A stretch of 64,000 nt of DNA. It comes from JACCTU01 sp963788055 (GTDB taxonomy: Bacteria > Actinomycetota > Thermoleophilia > Gaiellales > Gaiellaceae). A program made the position numbers and the translations under genes. Positions 19,517 to 27,151 of this stretch are shown here, one piece after another; the stretch's first letter is position 1; every line of letters begins with the position of its first letter. Location: positions 558,001 through 622,000 of the forward strand of contig CAWBFA010000005.1 in the NCBI GenBank assembly GCA_963788055.1, written 5' to 3'. The notes beneath the pieces are model-generated. The model ran no database searches. It saw nothing but the letters and a program-made list of their open reading frames with translations, and was not told where the DNA came from.

Positions 19517-19794
19517 GTCGACGTCGGGCTAGCCGCTGGAGCCGCGGCGATCCTCGAGCCGATGGATCTCAAGGACCGTCTGGACCGGGAGGTCGGCGTG
19601 CTCAGCGGGCTGAAGAACGTAGGTCATGGTGGAAGAGCGCCCCACGCACTCGGGCTAGAGCATAGGACGAAACTCGCAGGATTCCTACGCCGCGTACGTC
19701 GGCTTCGTTCAGGTCGCGCTCTCGTTCGGCGCAGCGGCTCTCGTCGTGCGCGCCGCCACGCTTTCGCGCACAGAGCGCCGGGTACGATGGGCGC

Positions 19795-21039
19795 ATGGCC
19801 GTCGAGGCACGCCCAAAGTTGGATGCGCACAAGCTGCGCGCGGACTTCCCGATCTTCGACCACGAGGTCAACGGAAAGCCACTCGCCTACCTCGACTCCG
19901 CCGCGTCGGCGCAAAAGCCGCGCCAGGTCCTCGATGCGATCCGCACGTTCTACGAGACCTCCTACGCGAACGTCCACCGCGGCGTCTACAAGCTCGCCGA
20001 GGACGCCACCGCGGGCTACGAGGGCGCGCGCGCGAAGGTCGCCGGCTTCCTGAATGCTCCGAGCGAGCGCGAGCTGATCTTCACCAGAAGCGCGACCGAG
20101 GGGATCAACCTCGTCGCCTACGCATGGGGCCTCGACAACCTGAAGCCCGGCGACATCGTCGTCGTCACGGAGCTCGAGCACCACTCGAACTTCGTCCCCT
20201 GGCAGTACGTCGCGAACCGGACCGGCGCCGAGTTTCGTGCGATCCCGTTCGACGACAACGGCGAGCTGGTGCTCGATGCGCTCGACGAGATCGGGGCCGC
20301 GGGGAACGTGAAGGTCGTCGCGAACAACCTCGTCTCGAACTCGCTCGGCACGATCAACCCGAGCGAGCGGCTCGCCGCGTGGGCACACGAGCGTGGCGCA
20401 ATCATGGTCGTCGATGCGGCTCAGGCCGCCCCGCACCGGACGGTCGACGTGCAGGCGCTCGGCGCGGACTTCGTCGCGATCTCGTCGCACAAGATGTGCG
20501 GGCCGAGCGGGGTTGGCGCGCTCTGGGGCAAGCGCGAGCTGCTCGAGCAGATGTCCCCGTTCAACCTCGGGGGCGAGATGATCCGCTCCGTCAAGCTCGA
20601 CCGCACGACCTGGAACGAGCTTCCCTACAAGTTCGAGGCTGGCACGCCGGCGATCGCAGAGGCCGTCGGCTTCGGCGCGGCCGTCGACTACCTGACCGAG
20701 GTCGGACTCGAGGCGATCGAGGCGCACGAGCACGAGCTCCTCGAATATGCACTCGACAGGCTCGGAGAGATCGAGGGGGTGACCTGTTACGGACCTCCTC
20801 CGGAGCGCCGTGCCGGGATCCTGTCGTTCAACGTCGACGGGATCCATCCGCACGACGTCGCGCAGGTGCTCGACTGGGAGGGCATCGCGATCCGCGCCGG
20901 CCACCACTGCACGCAGCCGCTGATGACGCGCCTCGGCGTCGCAGCCACTTCGCGCGCGAGCTTCTATCTCTATTCGCTCCGCGAAGAGGTCGACCGGCTC
21001 GTCGCCGGCGTCGAGCGCGTGAAGAAGGTGCTGGGTTGA
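19795..21039 (+). CDS. sufS: Cysteine desulfurase SufS
   Basis: A 414-residue PLP enzyme that takes sulfur from cysteine for Fe-S cluster assembly. Seen: LDSAASAQKPRQVLDAI, HHSNFVPWQ, the PLP lysine in SSHKMCGPSG at about K233, and the persulfide cysteine in RAGHHCTQP at about C372. It is a group II (SufS) member. ATG 19795. The stop overlaps the TTG start of sufU, so the pair is coupled. Confidence 0.96.
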   Translation: MAVEARPKLDAHKLRADFPIFDHEVNGKPLAYLDSAASAQKPRQVLDAIRTFYETSYANVHRGVYKLAEDATAGYEGARAKVAGFLNAPSERELIFTRSATEGINLVAYAWGLDNLKPGDIVVVTELEHHSNFVPWQYVANRTGAEFRAIPFDDNGELVLDALDEIGAAGNVKVVANNLVSNSLGTINPSERLAAWAHERGAIMVVDAAQAAPHRTVDVQALGADFVAISSHKMCGPSGVGALWGKRELLEQMSPFNLGGEMIRSVKLDRTTWNELPYKFEAGTPAIAEAVGFGAAVDYLTEVGLEAIEAHEHELLEYALDRLGEIEGVTCYGPPPERRAGILSFNVDGIHPHDVAQVLDWEGIAIRAGHHCTQPLMTRLGVAATSRASFYLYSLREEVDRLVAGVERVKKVLG

Positions 21040-21470
21040 ACGAGTTCGACCAGCTCTACCGCGAGGTCATCCTCGACCACTACAAGAACCCGCGCGGGCA
21101 CGGTGTGATGGAGAACGCCGACGCCGACGCCGAGGGGATGAACCCGCTCTGCGGGGACGAGGTGACCATCTACGTCCGGTTCGGCGAGGACGCAGACACG
21201 ATCGACGAGGTGAAGTTCTCCGGGCGCGGCTGCGCGATTTCGCAGGCTGCGACGTCGATGCTGACCGAGATGGTGCAGGGTAAGAAGGCGTCCGAGGTCG
21301 CCGAGCTCGACAAGGACGAGCTGCTCGAGGAGATCGGGATCCCGCTCACGCCGATTCGCCTGAAGTGCGCGATGCTCGGGCTGACGACGCTCAAGGTCGC
21401 GCTGCACAAGGCGAAGGGCACGCCGCTGCCTCAGGGCCTCGCCGGCTACGACGAGCTCGAGCTCACGTAG
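21036..21470 (+). CDS. sufU: Fe-S assembly sulfur-transfer protein SufU
   Basis: A 144-residue SufU: YREVILDHYKNPRGHGVME, then zinc-ligand cysteines in NPLCGDE, GRGCAIS and RLKCAMLGL. SufU takes persulfide from SufS. The TTG start at 21036-21038 overlaps the sufS TGA (TTGA). No sufBCD genes are in the window. The stop abuts the Rieske gene start. Confidence 0.94.
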   Translation: MNEFDQLYREVILDHYKNPRGHGVMENADADAEGMNPLCGDEVTIYVRFGEDADTIDEVKFSGRGCAISQAATSMLTEMVQGKKASEVAELDKDELLEEIGIPLTPIRLKCAMLGLTTLKVALHKAKGTPLPQGLAGYDELELT

Positions 21471-21784
21471 TGGCCCTCATCGACGTCTGCCCCGTGGAGG
21501 AGCTCCCTCCGGGGGCGATGAAGCTCGTCCCCGCCGGCGGGATCACAGTCGGCGTCTACAACTGCAACGGCGAGCTCTCGGCGATCGAAGACCGCTGCTC
21601 GCACGACGACGGTCCTCTCTGCGAGGGCGACTGGGACCGCGAGACGTGCGTCGTCGTCTGCCCACGTCACGGCGCCAATTTCGACCTGCGCACCGGCCGC
21701 CCGCTCACGCTGCCAGCCTACGAGCCGGTCGAGACGTTCTCGGTCGTCGTCGAGGACGGCTACGTCAAGGTCGACGTGCGCTGA
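21470..21784 (+). CDS. Rieske [2Fe-2S] ferredoxin
   Basis: A 104-residue Rieske protein with the two ligand pairs as C43-x-H45 in DRCSHDDGPL and C64-x-x-H67 in VCPRHGANFD. The overall layout is that of the non-haem dioxygenase-ferredoxin type. In many actinobacteria this gene accompanies sufS-sufU, where it is thought to be part of the SUF system. GTG 21470 shares its first base with the sufU stop. The 3' end overlaps the convergent SRPBCC gene by 25 bp. Confidence 0.92.
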   Translation: MALIDVCPVEELPPGAMKLVPAGGITVGVYNCNGELSAIEDRCSHDDGPLCEGDWDRETCVVVCPRHGANFDLRTGRPLTLPAYEPVETFSVVVEDGYVKVDVR

Positions 21785-22215
21785 CCATCGCGCGACTCGA
21801 GGTTGTGCTTCAGCGCCTCGAGGTCCTCGACGAACTGGCGCTCGACGGCGCGGCGGACGGCGCCCTGCATCAGCCGCGGCACGCGGCGCGTCTCGCCGCG
21901 GCCGACGAACGTTATGCGTGTCCGGCCGTCGACCGCCTCGAGGCCGTGCTCGACCGCGTACTCGATCGGACCCTCGACGACTTGGAGCGAGAACCGGCGG
22001 GGCGGGTCGTACTCGGTCACCTCGAGCGTCGAGGTCGCATGGCGGCCCATGAACGTCCGCACCTCCCGGACGCGGGCACCCCGGCGCAACTCGCCCTCGA
22101 GCTCCGCCGACTCCGCGCTCGATTGCCACTCCGGGAGCCGGGAGACGTCCGTCAGGTACGCGAAGACCTCCTCGGCGGGGCGGTCGATCTCGAGCGTGTG
22201 CTCGACCTCGATCAC
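21760..22215 (-). CDS. SRPBCC (polyketide-cyclase/START-like) protein
   Basis: A 151-residue protein starting MIEVEHTLEIDRPAEEVFAY with FLTDVSRLPEWQ-type segment (LTDVSRLPEWQSS), RFSLQVVEGPIEYAVEHGL and a C-terminal helix (AVERQFVEDLEALKHNLE). This is the helix-grip fold of SRPBCC proteins that bind hydrophobic ligands. The ligand is unknown. ATG 22213-22215, divergent from the O-methyltransferase. Confidence 0.87.
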   Translation of the reverse strand: MIEVEHTLEIDRPAEEVFAYLTDVSRLPEWQSSAESAELEGELRRGARVREVRTFMGRHATSTLEVTEYDPPRRFSLQVVEGPIEYAVEHGLEAVDGRTRITFVGRGETRRVPRLMQGAVRRAVERQFVEDLEALKHNLESRDGQRTSTLT

Positions 22216-22230
22216 GTCGCGAGCCTATCG

Positions 22231-22836
22231 TTGGCTCCGGTGCTCGACGACCGCGTCCTGGAGGTGCTCGCTCGGCTCGAGGCCGAGGACGCCGCGGAGC
22301 GCGAGCGAGGCCTCCCGGCGGTCGAGCGCTCGCGCCAGGTGGCGCGCCCCACCGGCCAGTTTCTGTTCTCGCTGGCCGCTCCCATGAACGACTGCGGGGT
22401 GCTCGAGCTCGGCGGGTCACGCGGCTACTCGACGATCTGGTTGGCGGCCGGGGTGCGCTACTTCTCCGGCCGAGTCGTCTCGATCGAGCACGACCCGGCG
22501 AAGGCGGCGGCCTGGCGCCGGAACATCGCCGACGCAGGGCTCGAGGAGTGGGCCGAGCTCGTCGAGGGCGACGCGTTCGAAGTGCTCCCGCGGGTGCAGG
22601 ACGTCTTCGACATCGTCTTCCTGGACGCCGAGAAGGACGACTACGAGCGGCTCTTCGTGCTCGCGCGGGACAAGGTGGAGCCGGGGGCGCTGATCGTGGC
22701 GGACAACGTCCTGTCCCATACCGAGACGCTCGCCGAATACTCGGCCGTCCGCCAGGCCGACCCGACACTCGTGAGCACGACCATCCCGCTCGACCGCGGG
22801 CTCGAGGTCTCCGTTGTCCTCCGCTCGGACCGCTAG
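22231..22836 (+). CDS. O-methyltransferase (class I, DUF1442/caffeoyl-CoA-OMT-like)
   Basis: About 201 residues with RPTGQFLFSLAAPMNDCGVL, SAM motif I VLELGGSRGYSTIWLA, VVSIEHDPAKAA, and the metal-site segment IVFLDAEKDDYERLF followed by LIVADNVLSH. The pattern is that of cation-dependent O-methyltransferases. The start is uncertain: TTG 22231 is used, GTG 22240 is possible. The downstream RNA candidate begins 14 bp after the stop. Confidence 0.85.
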   Translation: MAPVLDDRVLEVLARLEAEDAAERERGLPAVERSRQVARPTGQFLFSLAAPMNDCGVLELGGSRGYSTIWLAAGVRYFSGRVVSIEHDPAKAAAWRRNIADAGLEEWAELVEGDAFEVLPRVQDVFDIVFLDAEKDDYERLFVLARDKVEPGALIVADNVLSHTETLAEYSAVRQADPTLVSTTIPLDRGLEVSVVLRSDR

Positions 22837-22849
22837 ATTTCCGGCTAAC

Positions 22850-23034
22850 GCGGAAAGGAGGTGGTCCCGACAGTGAGCGATTCATGTACGGGCAGCGGAG
22901 GTACCAGCGGGTAGGGACGTGTCCCCGGGACCCACGGGGAACCGCCTAGCCAGCGTGGGGGACTCGCGTCTCGCGCCGCCGGTCGGTACCGGCCGGCAGG
23001 AAGCGCCTCTACCACTACAACGCTGGTAACCGAG
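22850..23034 (+). ncRNA. Candidate structured RNA with an extended Shine-Dalgarno and a 13-codon ORF
   Basis: At 22852-22867, GGAAAGGAGGTGGTCC is almost fully complementary to a bacterial 16S 3' tail. A GTG 11 nt after its GGAGG core opens a 13-codon frame (22873-22914, MSDSCTGSGGTSG). GGTACCAGCG at 22900-22909, inside that frame, pairs with CGCTGGTAACC at 23021-23031 and closes a domain. Inside are hairpins TCCCCG/CGGGGA (about 22922-22940) and GCCGGT/ACCGGC (about 22977-22992). A strong hairpin follows at 23036. No coding gene lies downstream on this strand. I do not recognise a known RNA family. Confidence 0.5.
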
Positions 23035-23035
23035 A

Positions 23036-23061
23036 TTGAGGGCCGCGCGAGCGGCCCTCAA
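23036..23061. terminator. Bidirectional hairpin terminator
   Basis: TTGAGGGCCGC and GCGGCCCTCAA form a perfect 11-bp stem with a GCGA tetraloop. It sits between the plus-strand RNA candidate and the 3' end of the minus-strand dcd-to-small-membrane-protein operon, whose stop is at 23066. Flanking T tracts are short. Confidence 0.75.
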
Positions 23062-23065
23062 TCGT

Positions 23066-23242
23066 TCAGGTGCTGCGCCCGCCGATGTTGCGGCCCCAGC
23101 CTGCTTCCGCGACGAGGAAAGAGCAAGCGAGGACTGCCAGACCGAAAGAGGTCCAGTCTCTGCTGGAGTCGTCGGCCGCCGAGATGATGAAGAGGATGAT
23201 TGCGAGCACCAACAGAAGGGTTCGCAAGCTCAGCGCGTTCAT
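23066..23242 (-). CDS. Small one- or two-helix membrane protein
   Basis: A 58-residue protein starting MNALSLRTLLLVLAIILFII, with a second hydrophobic stretch SFGLAVLACSFLVAEAGW. An AAAAGGAG ribosome site lies 5-6 nt before the ATG at 23240-23242 and settles the start. It is the last gene of the minus-strand operon, 11 bp after the MMPL stop, and may be an accessory to that transporter. No family is recognised. Confidence 0.75.
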   Translation of the reverse strand: MNALSLRTLLLVLAIILFIISAADDSSRDWTSFGLAVLACSFLVAEAGWGRNIGGRST

Positions 23243-23253
23243 CGCCACTCCTT

Positions 23254-25437
23254 TTAGGTTGACGGCGATGTGTTCGACTCGGGGGCCGCATGGCCTTCCA
23301 CCTCGAGGTGCGGGATCCAGTCGAGCCAGCGGGGCAGGTACCAGTTCCGGTCGCCGAGCAGCGTCATCACGCTCGGCAGCACGACCGAGCGGATGACCGT
23401 CGCGTCGATCAGGAGCGCGACGCCGATGCCGAAACCCATCTGCTGGAACATGACGAGGTCACCGCGGGCAAATCCTGAGAAAACAGCGACGATGATCAGT
23501 GCGGCGCCGGTGATGATCCGCGCGGTCGACGCGACGCCCCAGCGGATCGCGTCGCGGGTGTCGCGCGTCCCGTCATAGCGCTCCCGGATCCGGCTGAGCA
23601 GGAAGACCTGGTAGTCCATCGAGAGTCCGAACAAGACCGAGAAGAGGAAGAGCGGCACCCACGCCTCGATCACGTCCAGCTGCGTGAACCCGAGCAAGCC
23701 GGCGCCCCAGCCGTGCTGGAAGACGAGCACGAGCAGCCCGTAGGCAGCTCCGACCGAGAGGAGGTTGAGCGCGATCGCCGTTAGCGCGACGACCACCGAG
23801 CGGAAGGCGATCGTCAGGAGCACGAGCGACAGCCCGAGCACGAACGCGAACACGATCGGCGCGGGATCGGTGACGTTGTCGAGGTAGTCGATGTTCTCCG
23901 AAGTCGTCCCGCCCACGAGCGGGTCTGCACTCATGCCCGCGTAGGCCTCGGGGGTGAGCCGGTCGCGGAGCTCGCGCACGGCGCTCACGGCCTCGTCGCC
24001 TGCCGGGTCGCCGCGCACCGGCACGACCAGGTCGGTGACACCGCTGCCGCCCTCCCGGATCTCGCCCCGGCCGAACCGCGGGTCGGCGGCGAGCCTGTCG
24101 CGCAGCCGCTCGGTCGCAGCGGCGACGTCACCGCCCCCCACGACGACGATGTGCGCCGGGTCGGTCCCGGCCCCAGGAAATGAGCGCTGGAGCGCGAGGT
24201 AGCCACGCTTCGACGCCGCGCTGTCCGGGAAGGTGCTCACGCCCGCGCTTCCGATCGAGATTCCGAAGGCGGGCAACGCGAGCGCGACGAGGAACGCGGT
24301 CGAGAGCCCGAGGCTCAAGGCCGGCCGACGCTGCACCCGATCGACGATGCCGCCCCAGAACCCGCCTTCGGGATTCTCACGGTGGAGGGCTGCGCGGCCG
24401 AAATAGGGCAGCCGCAGCGAGTTGACGCCGTCACGGATCAGGCCGAGCAGCGCGGGAAGGAGCGTGAGCGCCGCGAGCACCGAGGTGATCCCGACGAGGA
24501 TCGCTCCGGCGGCCAGGCTGCGGAAGATCGTCGACGGGACGATCAGCAGCCCGAACATCGCGACGACGAACGCGGATCCGCTGAACAGGACCGCGCGGCT
24601 CGCCGTCGCGCCGGTGACGGAAATCGCCTCGAGCGGCTCGCGGTTCAGGCCGCGCTCCTCGCGGTAGCGCGAGATCACGAAGAGCGCGTAGTCGATCCCG
24701 AGCGCGAGCCCCATCGCCGCGAGCATGTTCGTCGTGAAGATCGAGAGCTCGAACATCAGCGTGAGCACGGCGACGAGCCCCATCGCGGTCAGGATCGAGA
24801 CGAGGGCCATCAGCAGCGGGATGAGCCCCGCGACGACGGTGCCGAACACCAGCAGCAGGATGATCAGCGCCGCCGGCAGTCCGAACTTCAGCTCGCCGTT
24901 CCGGAGGTCGCTCTCGGAGAGCTCGTTCGAGTCGTGGTCCCGCGTCTGGTTTCCCGTGATCGCGACCTCGAAGTCGGGGTCGGCGTCGGCCGCCGCGACG
25001 GCGTCGATCACGTCCGGCGTCTCGTCCTCGCCGACGATGAACATCGGGATGAGCGTGGCGTGCCGGTCCGGCGAAACGAGCGAGGCGTCCCTCGTCCCGT
25101 AGTACGTCCGCGCACTGGCGATGCCCCGCGTCGCTCGACTTGTGCGCTCGAGGTCCTCGACGAAGCGTCGGAAACGCTCGTCGTCGACCGTGAACCGCGG
25201 CGAACGAATGATCGCGACGTCGGTGACGATGGCGTTCGGGTCCGGAGGAAACGCCTCGGCGACGCGCTGCTCAGCGCGCTCCGACTCCGGGTTGTTCGTG
25301 CCGGAAGCCTCGGTTGTCAGGCCGGTGAGGAGAAAGGCGAGCGCGAGGACCGAGGCGACGAGCACGGCGACCCAGGCGCCGATCGTCCGCCACGGATGAG
25401 CGGCACAAGCGCTCGCGACGCGCTCGGTCAGACCCAT
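23254..25437 (-). CDS. MMPL-family RND transporter
   Basis: A 727-residue polytopic protein with two MMPL halves. Each half has one helix, a large extracytoplasmic domain, then five helices. Seen: a first helix after TIGAWVAVLVASVLALAFLL, the conserved GIDYALFVISRYREE in half 1 and LSMDYQVFLLSRIRERYD in half 2. These carry the Asp-Tyr pairs that relay protons. MMPL proteins export lipids or other hydrophobic compounds; the substrate is unknown. The start is 4 bp after the NDUFA9-like gene. Confidence 0.92.
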   Translation of the reverse strand: MGLTERVASACAAHPWRTIGAWVAVLVASVLALAFLLTGLTTEASGTNNPESERAEQRVAEAFPPDPNAIVTDVAIIRSPRFTVDDERFRRFVEDLERTSRATRGIASARTYYGTRDASLVSPDRHATLIPMFIVGEDETPDVIDAVAAADADPDFEVAITGNQTRDHDSNELSESDLRNGELKFGLPAALIILLLVFGTVVAGLIPLLMALVSILTAMGLVAVLTLMFELSIFTTNMLAAMGLALGIDYALFVISRYREERGLNREPLEAISVTGATASRAVLFSGSAFVVAMFGLLIVPSTIFRSLAAGAILVGITSVLAALTLLPALLGLIRDGVNSLRLPYFGRAALHRENPEGGFWGGIVDRVQRRPALSLGLSTAFLVALALPAFGISIGSAGVSTFPDSAASKRGYLALQRSFPGAGTDPAHIVVVGGGDVAAATERLRDRLAADPRFGRGEIREGGSGVTDLVVPVRGDPAGDEAVSAVRELRDRLTPEAYAGMSADPLVGGTTSENIDYLDNVTDPAPIVFAFVLGLSLVLLTIAFRSVVVALTAIALNLLSVGAAYGLLVLVFQHGWGAGLLGFTQLDVIEAWVPLFLFSVLFGLSMDYQVFLLSRIRERYDGTRDTRDAIRWGVASTARIITGAALIIVAVFSGFARGDLVMFQQMGFGIGVALLIDATVIRSVVLPSVMTLLGDRNWYLPRWLDWIPHLEVEGHAAPESNTSPST

Positions 25438-25441
25438 GCCG

Positions 25442-26317
25442 TCACGATGCCACGCGGCGGAGCTGCTCGTCGAGCGGGACGAGCGGGCGCCCGAACGTCT
25501 CGACGGCGTCGGTGTTCGTGACGACGTTGTCTCCGTGCTCGAGCATCTTCAGCAGGTCGCGTGTCAACGGGATGTCGCCCGGCAGCCGCTCCGTGACGAG
25601 CGCGTTTGCGCGCATGATCGCCATCGGCACGTGCACCGACGGTCGGCGCACGCCGAGCGCGCGTTTCAGGCGCACCCAGAACTCGTCCCAGCTGACGACG
25701 TCGGGACCGCCGAGCTCGAACAGTCGGTTCGCAGCCTCGGGCTTCGCGAGCGCGTCCGCGAAGTACGCGGCGACGTCGTCCACCCAAATCGGCTGGATCC
25801 GCCGCTTGCCGGAGCCGACGATCGGTGTCACCGGGGCGAGCTTCGCGAGCTTGCGAAACGTCGGGATGATGCCTCCGTCCTTGCCGAAGGCGAAGGTCGG
25901 CCGGAAGATCACGTGCTCGAGACCCGACTCGCGGACAAGTCCCTCCTGCAGCCACTTTGCGTGGTAGTACGGCACGAGATCCTTCGTCTCCTCGGTTGTC
26001 CCGAGCGCGCTCATGTTCACGAAACGTCCGACACCCGCCTCGCGTGCAGCGGCGAGCAGGTCGCGCGTACCGTCGACCATGATCCGCTGGAACTGCTCCT
26101 CCCGGCCCTGACGGATCCCGACGAGGTGGACGACCGCGTCGACGCCCTCGACGGCGCCGCGCAGGCTCTCCGGGTCGGTCAGGTCGCCCTGAACAGGCTC
26201 GGTGCCGGGGATCGAGCCTTTGCGAACGAGCGCCCTCACATCGTGCCCGGCGTCCTGGATTGCGCGAACGACGTGCGGGCCGATGAACCCCGTCCCGCCG
26301 GTGACGAGGACTTTCAC
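25442..26317 (-). CDS. NDUFA9-like NAD(P)-binding epimerase-family protein
   Basis: A 291-residue atypical short-chain dehydrogenase. It has the nucleotide loop VLVTGGTGFIGPHVVRAI at residues 3-20, VVHLVGI, VNMSALGT, and YYHAKWLQEGLV in place of the classical YxxxK. RPTFAFGKDGG follows. The family includes complex I assembly and quinone-binding proteins; the role here is unknown. The GTG start overlaps the dcd stop (GTGA), showing coupling. Confidence 0.87.
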   Translation of the reverse strand: MKVLVTGGTGFIGPHVVRAIQDAGHDVRALVRKGSIPGTEPVQGDLTDPESLRGAVEGVDAVVHLVGIRQGREEQFQRIMVDGTRDLLAAAREAGVGRFVNMSALGTTEETKDLVPYYHAKWLQEGLVRESGLEHVIFRPTFAFGKDGGIIPTFRKLAKLAPVTPIVGSGKRRIQPIWVDDVAAYFADALAKPEAANRLFELGGPDVVSWDEFWVRLKRALGVRRPSVHVPMAIMRANALVTERLPGDIPLTRDLLKMLEHGDNVVTNTDAVETFGRPLVPLDEQLRRVAS

Positions 26318-27051
26318 GACTCGACGCGGAGGACGTTTCCTCGTGCTCCGCCGCCTCCGGCGTCGGCCACCTCGGGACTTTGTGGCTGAGAAAGATCAGT
26401 TGGCTCAACCACAAAGTTTCCTCGTGCTCCGCCGCCTCCGGCGTCGGCCACCTCGGGACTTTGTGGCTGAGAAAGATCAGTTGGCTCAACCACAAAGTTC
26501 TTCCAGTAGCGCGACGGGGTCGGTCCGCGCTGGCCCTGGTACTTCGAGCCGAGCTTGTCCGCGCCGTACGGCGTCTCCGCCGGTTCGGTCAATCGCACGA
26601 ACGAGAGCTGCCCGATCGGCATCCCGTAGTAGATCGTGATCGGGAGGTTGGCGACGTTCGAGAGCTCGAGCGTCACGTGGCCGTCCCACCCGGGGTCGAT
26701 GAAGCCCGCCGTCGAGTGGATCAACAACCCCAGCCGCCCCAGCGAGCTCTTCCCCTCCAGGCGTGCCACCAGGTCGTCAGGCAGCCGGATCCGTTCGAGC
26801 GTCGAGCCGAGCACGAACTCGCCCGGGTGGAGGATGAAGGGCCGGTCGTCGTCGACTTCGACCAGCTCCGTCAATTCGTCCTGTGGCTCCTTGACGTCGA
26901 TGTACGGATAGCGGGCGTTGTGGAAGACCCGGAAGTAGCGGTCGACCCGCACGTCGACGGACGAGGGCTGGAGCAGCGCCTCGTCGTACGGGTCGATCTC
27001 GATTCGCCCCTCTCCCAGGAGCCGCGAGATCGTTCGGTCGGAGAGGACCAC
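26314..27051 (-). CDS. dcd: dCTP deaminase with a repeat-encoded C-terminal extension
   Basis: The first 190 or so residues are a complete dCTP deaminase (dCTP to dUTP): GEFVLGSTLERIRLPDDLVA, the core SSLGRLGLLIHSTAGFIDPG with the catalytic Glu in GHVTLELSN, and the usual end KYQGQRGPTPSRYWKNF. Beyond it, about 55 extra residues come from two identical 27-codon units (EPTDLSQPQSPEVADAGG core). They are in frame, and the TGA still overlaps the next gene's GTG. The extension is probably dispensable for catalysis. GTG start at 27049-27051. Confidence 0.94.
   Translation of the reverse strand: MVLSDRTISRLLGEGRIEIDPYDEALLQPSSVDVRVDRYFRVFHNARYPYIDVKEPQDELTELVEVDDDRPFILHPGEFVLGSTLERIRLPDDLVARLEGKSSLGRLGLLIHSTAGFIDPGWDGHVTLELSNVANLPITIYYGMPIGQLSFVRLTEPAETPYGADKLGSKYQGQRGPTPSRYWKNFVVEPTDLSQPQSPEVADAGGGGARGNFVVEPTDLSQPQSPEVADAGGGGARGNVLRVES
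26335..26496 (-). repeat. Two identical 81-bp tandem repeats with an internal inverted repeat
   Basis: Units 26335-26415 and 26416-26496 are identical over 81 bp. Each contains ACTTTGTGGCTGAG and CTCAACCACAAAGT, a 14-base inverted repeat with one mismatch around a 13-nt loop. The unit length is a multiple of three, so dcd stays open. I found no third copy in the window. Confidence 0.95.
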
Positions 27052-27151
27052 GGGCCGATTCTAGGTACCCACAACGCCAGGACGACTATGTGCCGTTCGG
27101 CACGCTCTTGGCTGCGAAACCGATCCCGAACGCGGCATACTCCGCGGTCCC

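Noticed and set aside
19529..19627. A 32-codon minus-strand ORF (MTYVLQPAEHADLPVQ start) before YceH
   Set aside because: It has no ribosome site or family match; the 278-bp gap 19517-19794 holds nothing I can support.
22850..23034. SRP RNA, tmRNA or a known riboswitch in the structured RNA candidate
   Set aside because: The GGAAGGAAGCAG SRP motif, a tmRNA CCA end and consensus cores of common riboswitches could not be found; only short chance matches were seen.
24382..25521. A 379-residue plus-strand reading frame
   Set aside because: It is antisense to the well-conserved MMPL gene and is low-complexity Arg/Glu-rich, as expected of a shadow frame in high-GC DNA.
26335..26496. A CRISPR array
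   Set aside because: Two directly adjacent identical units without spacers, inside a coding frame, and no cas genes.
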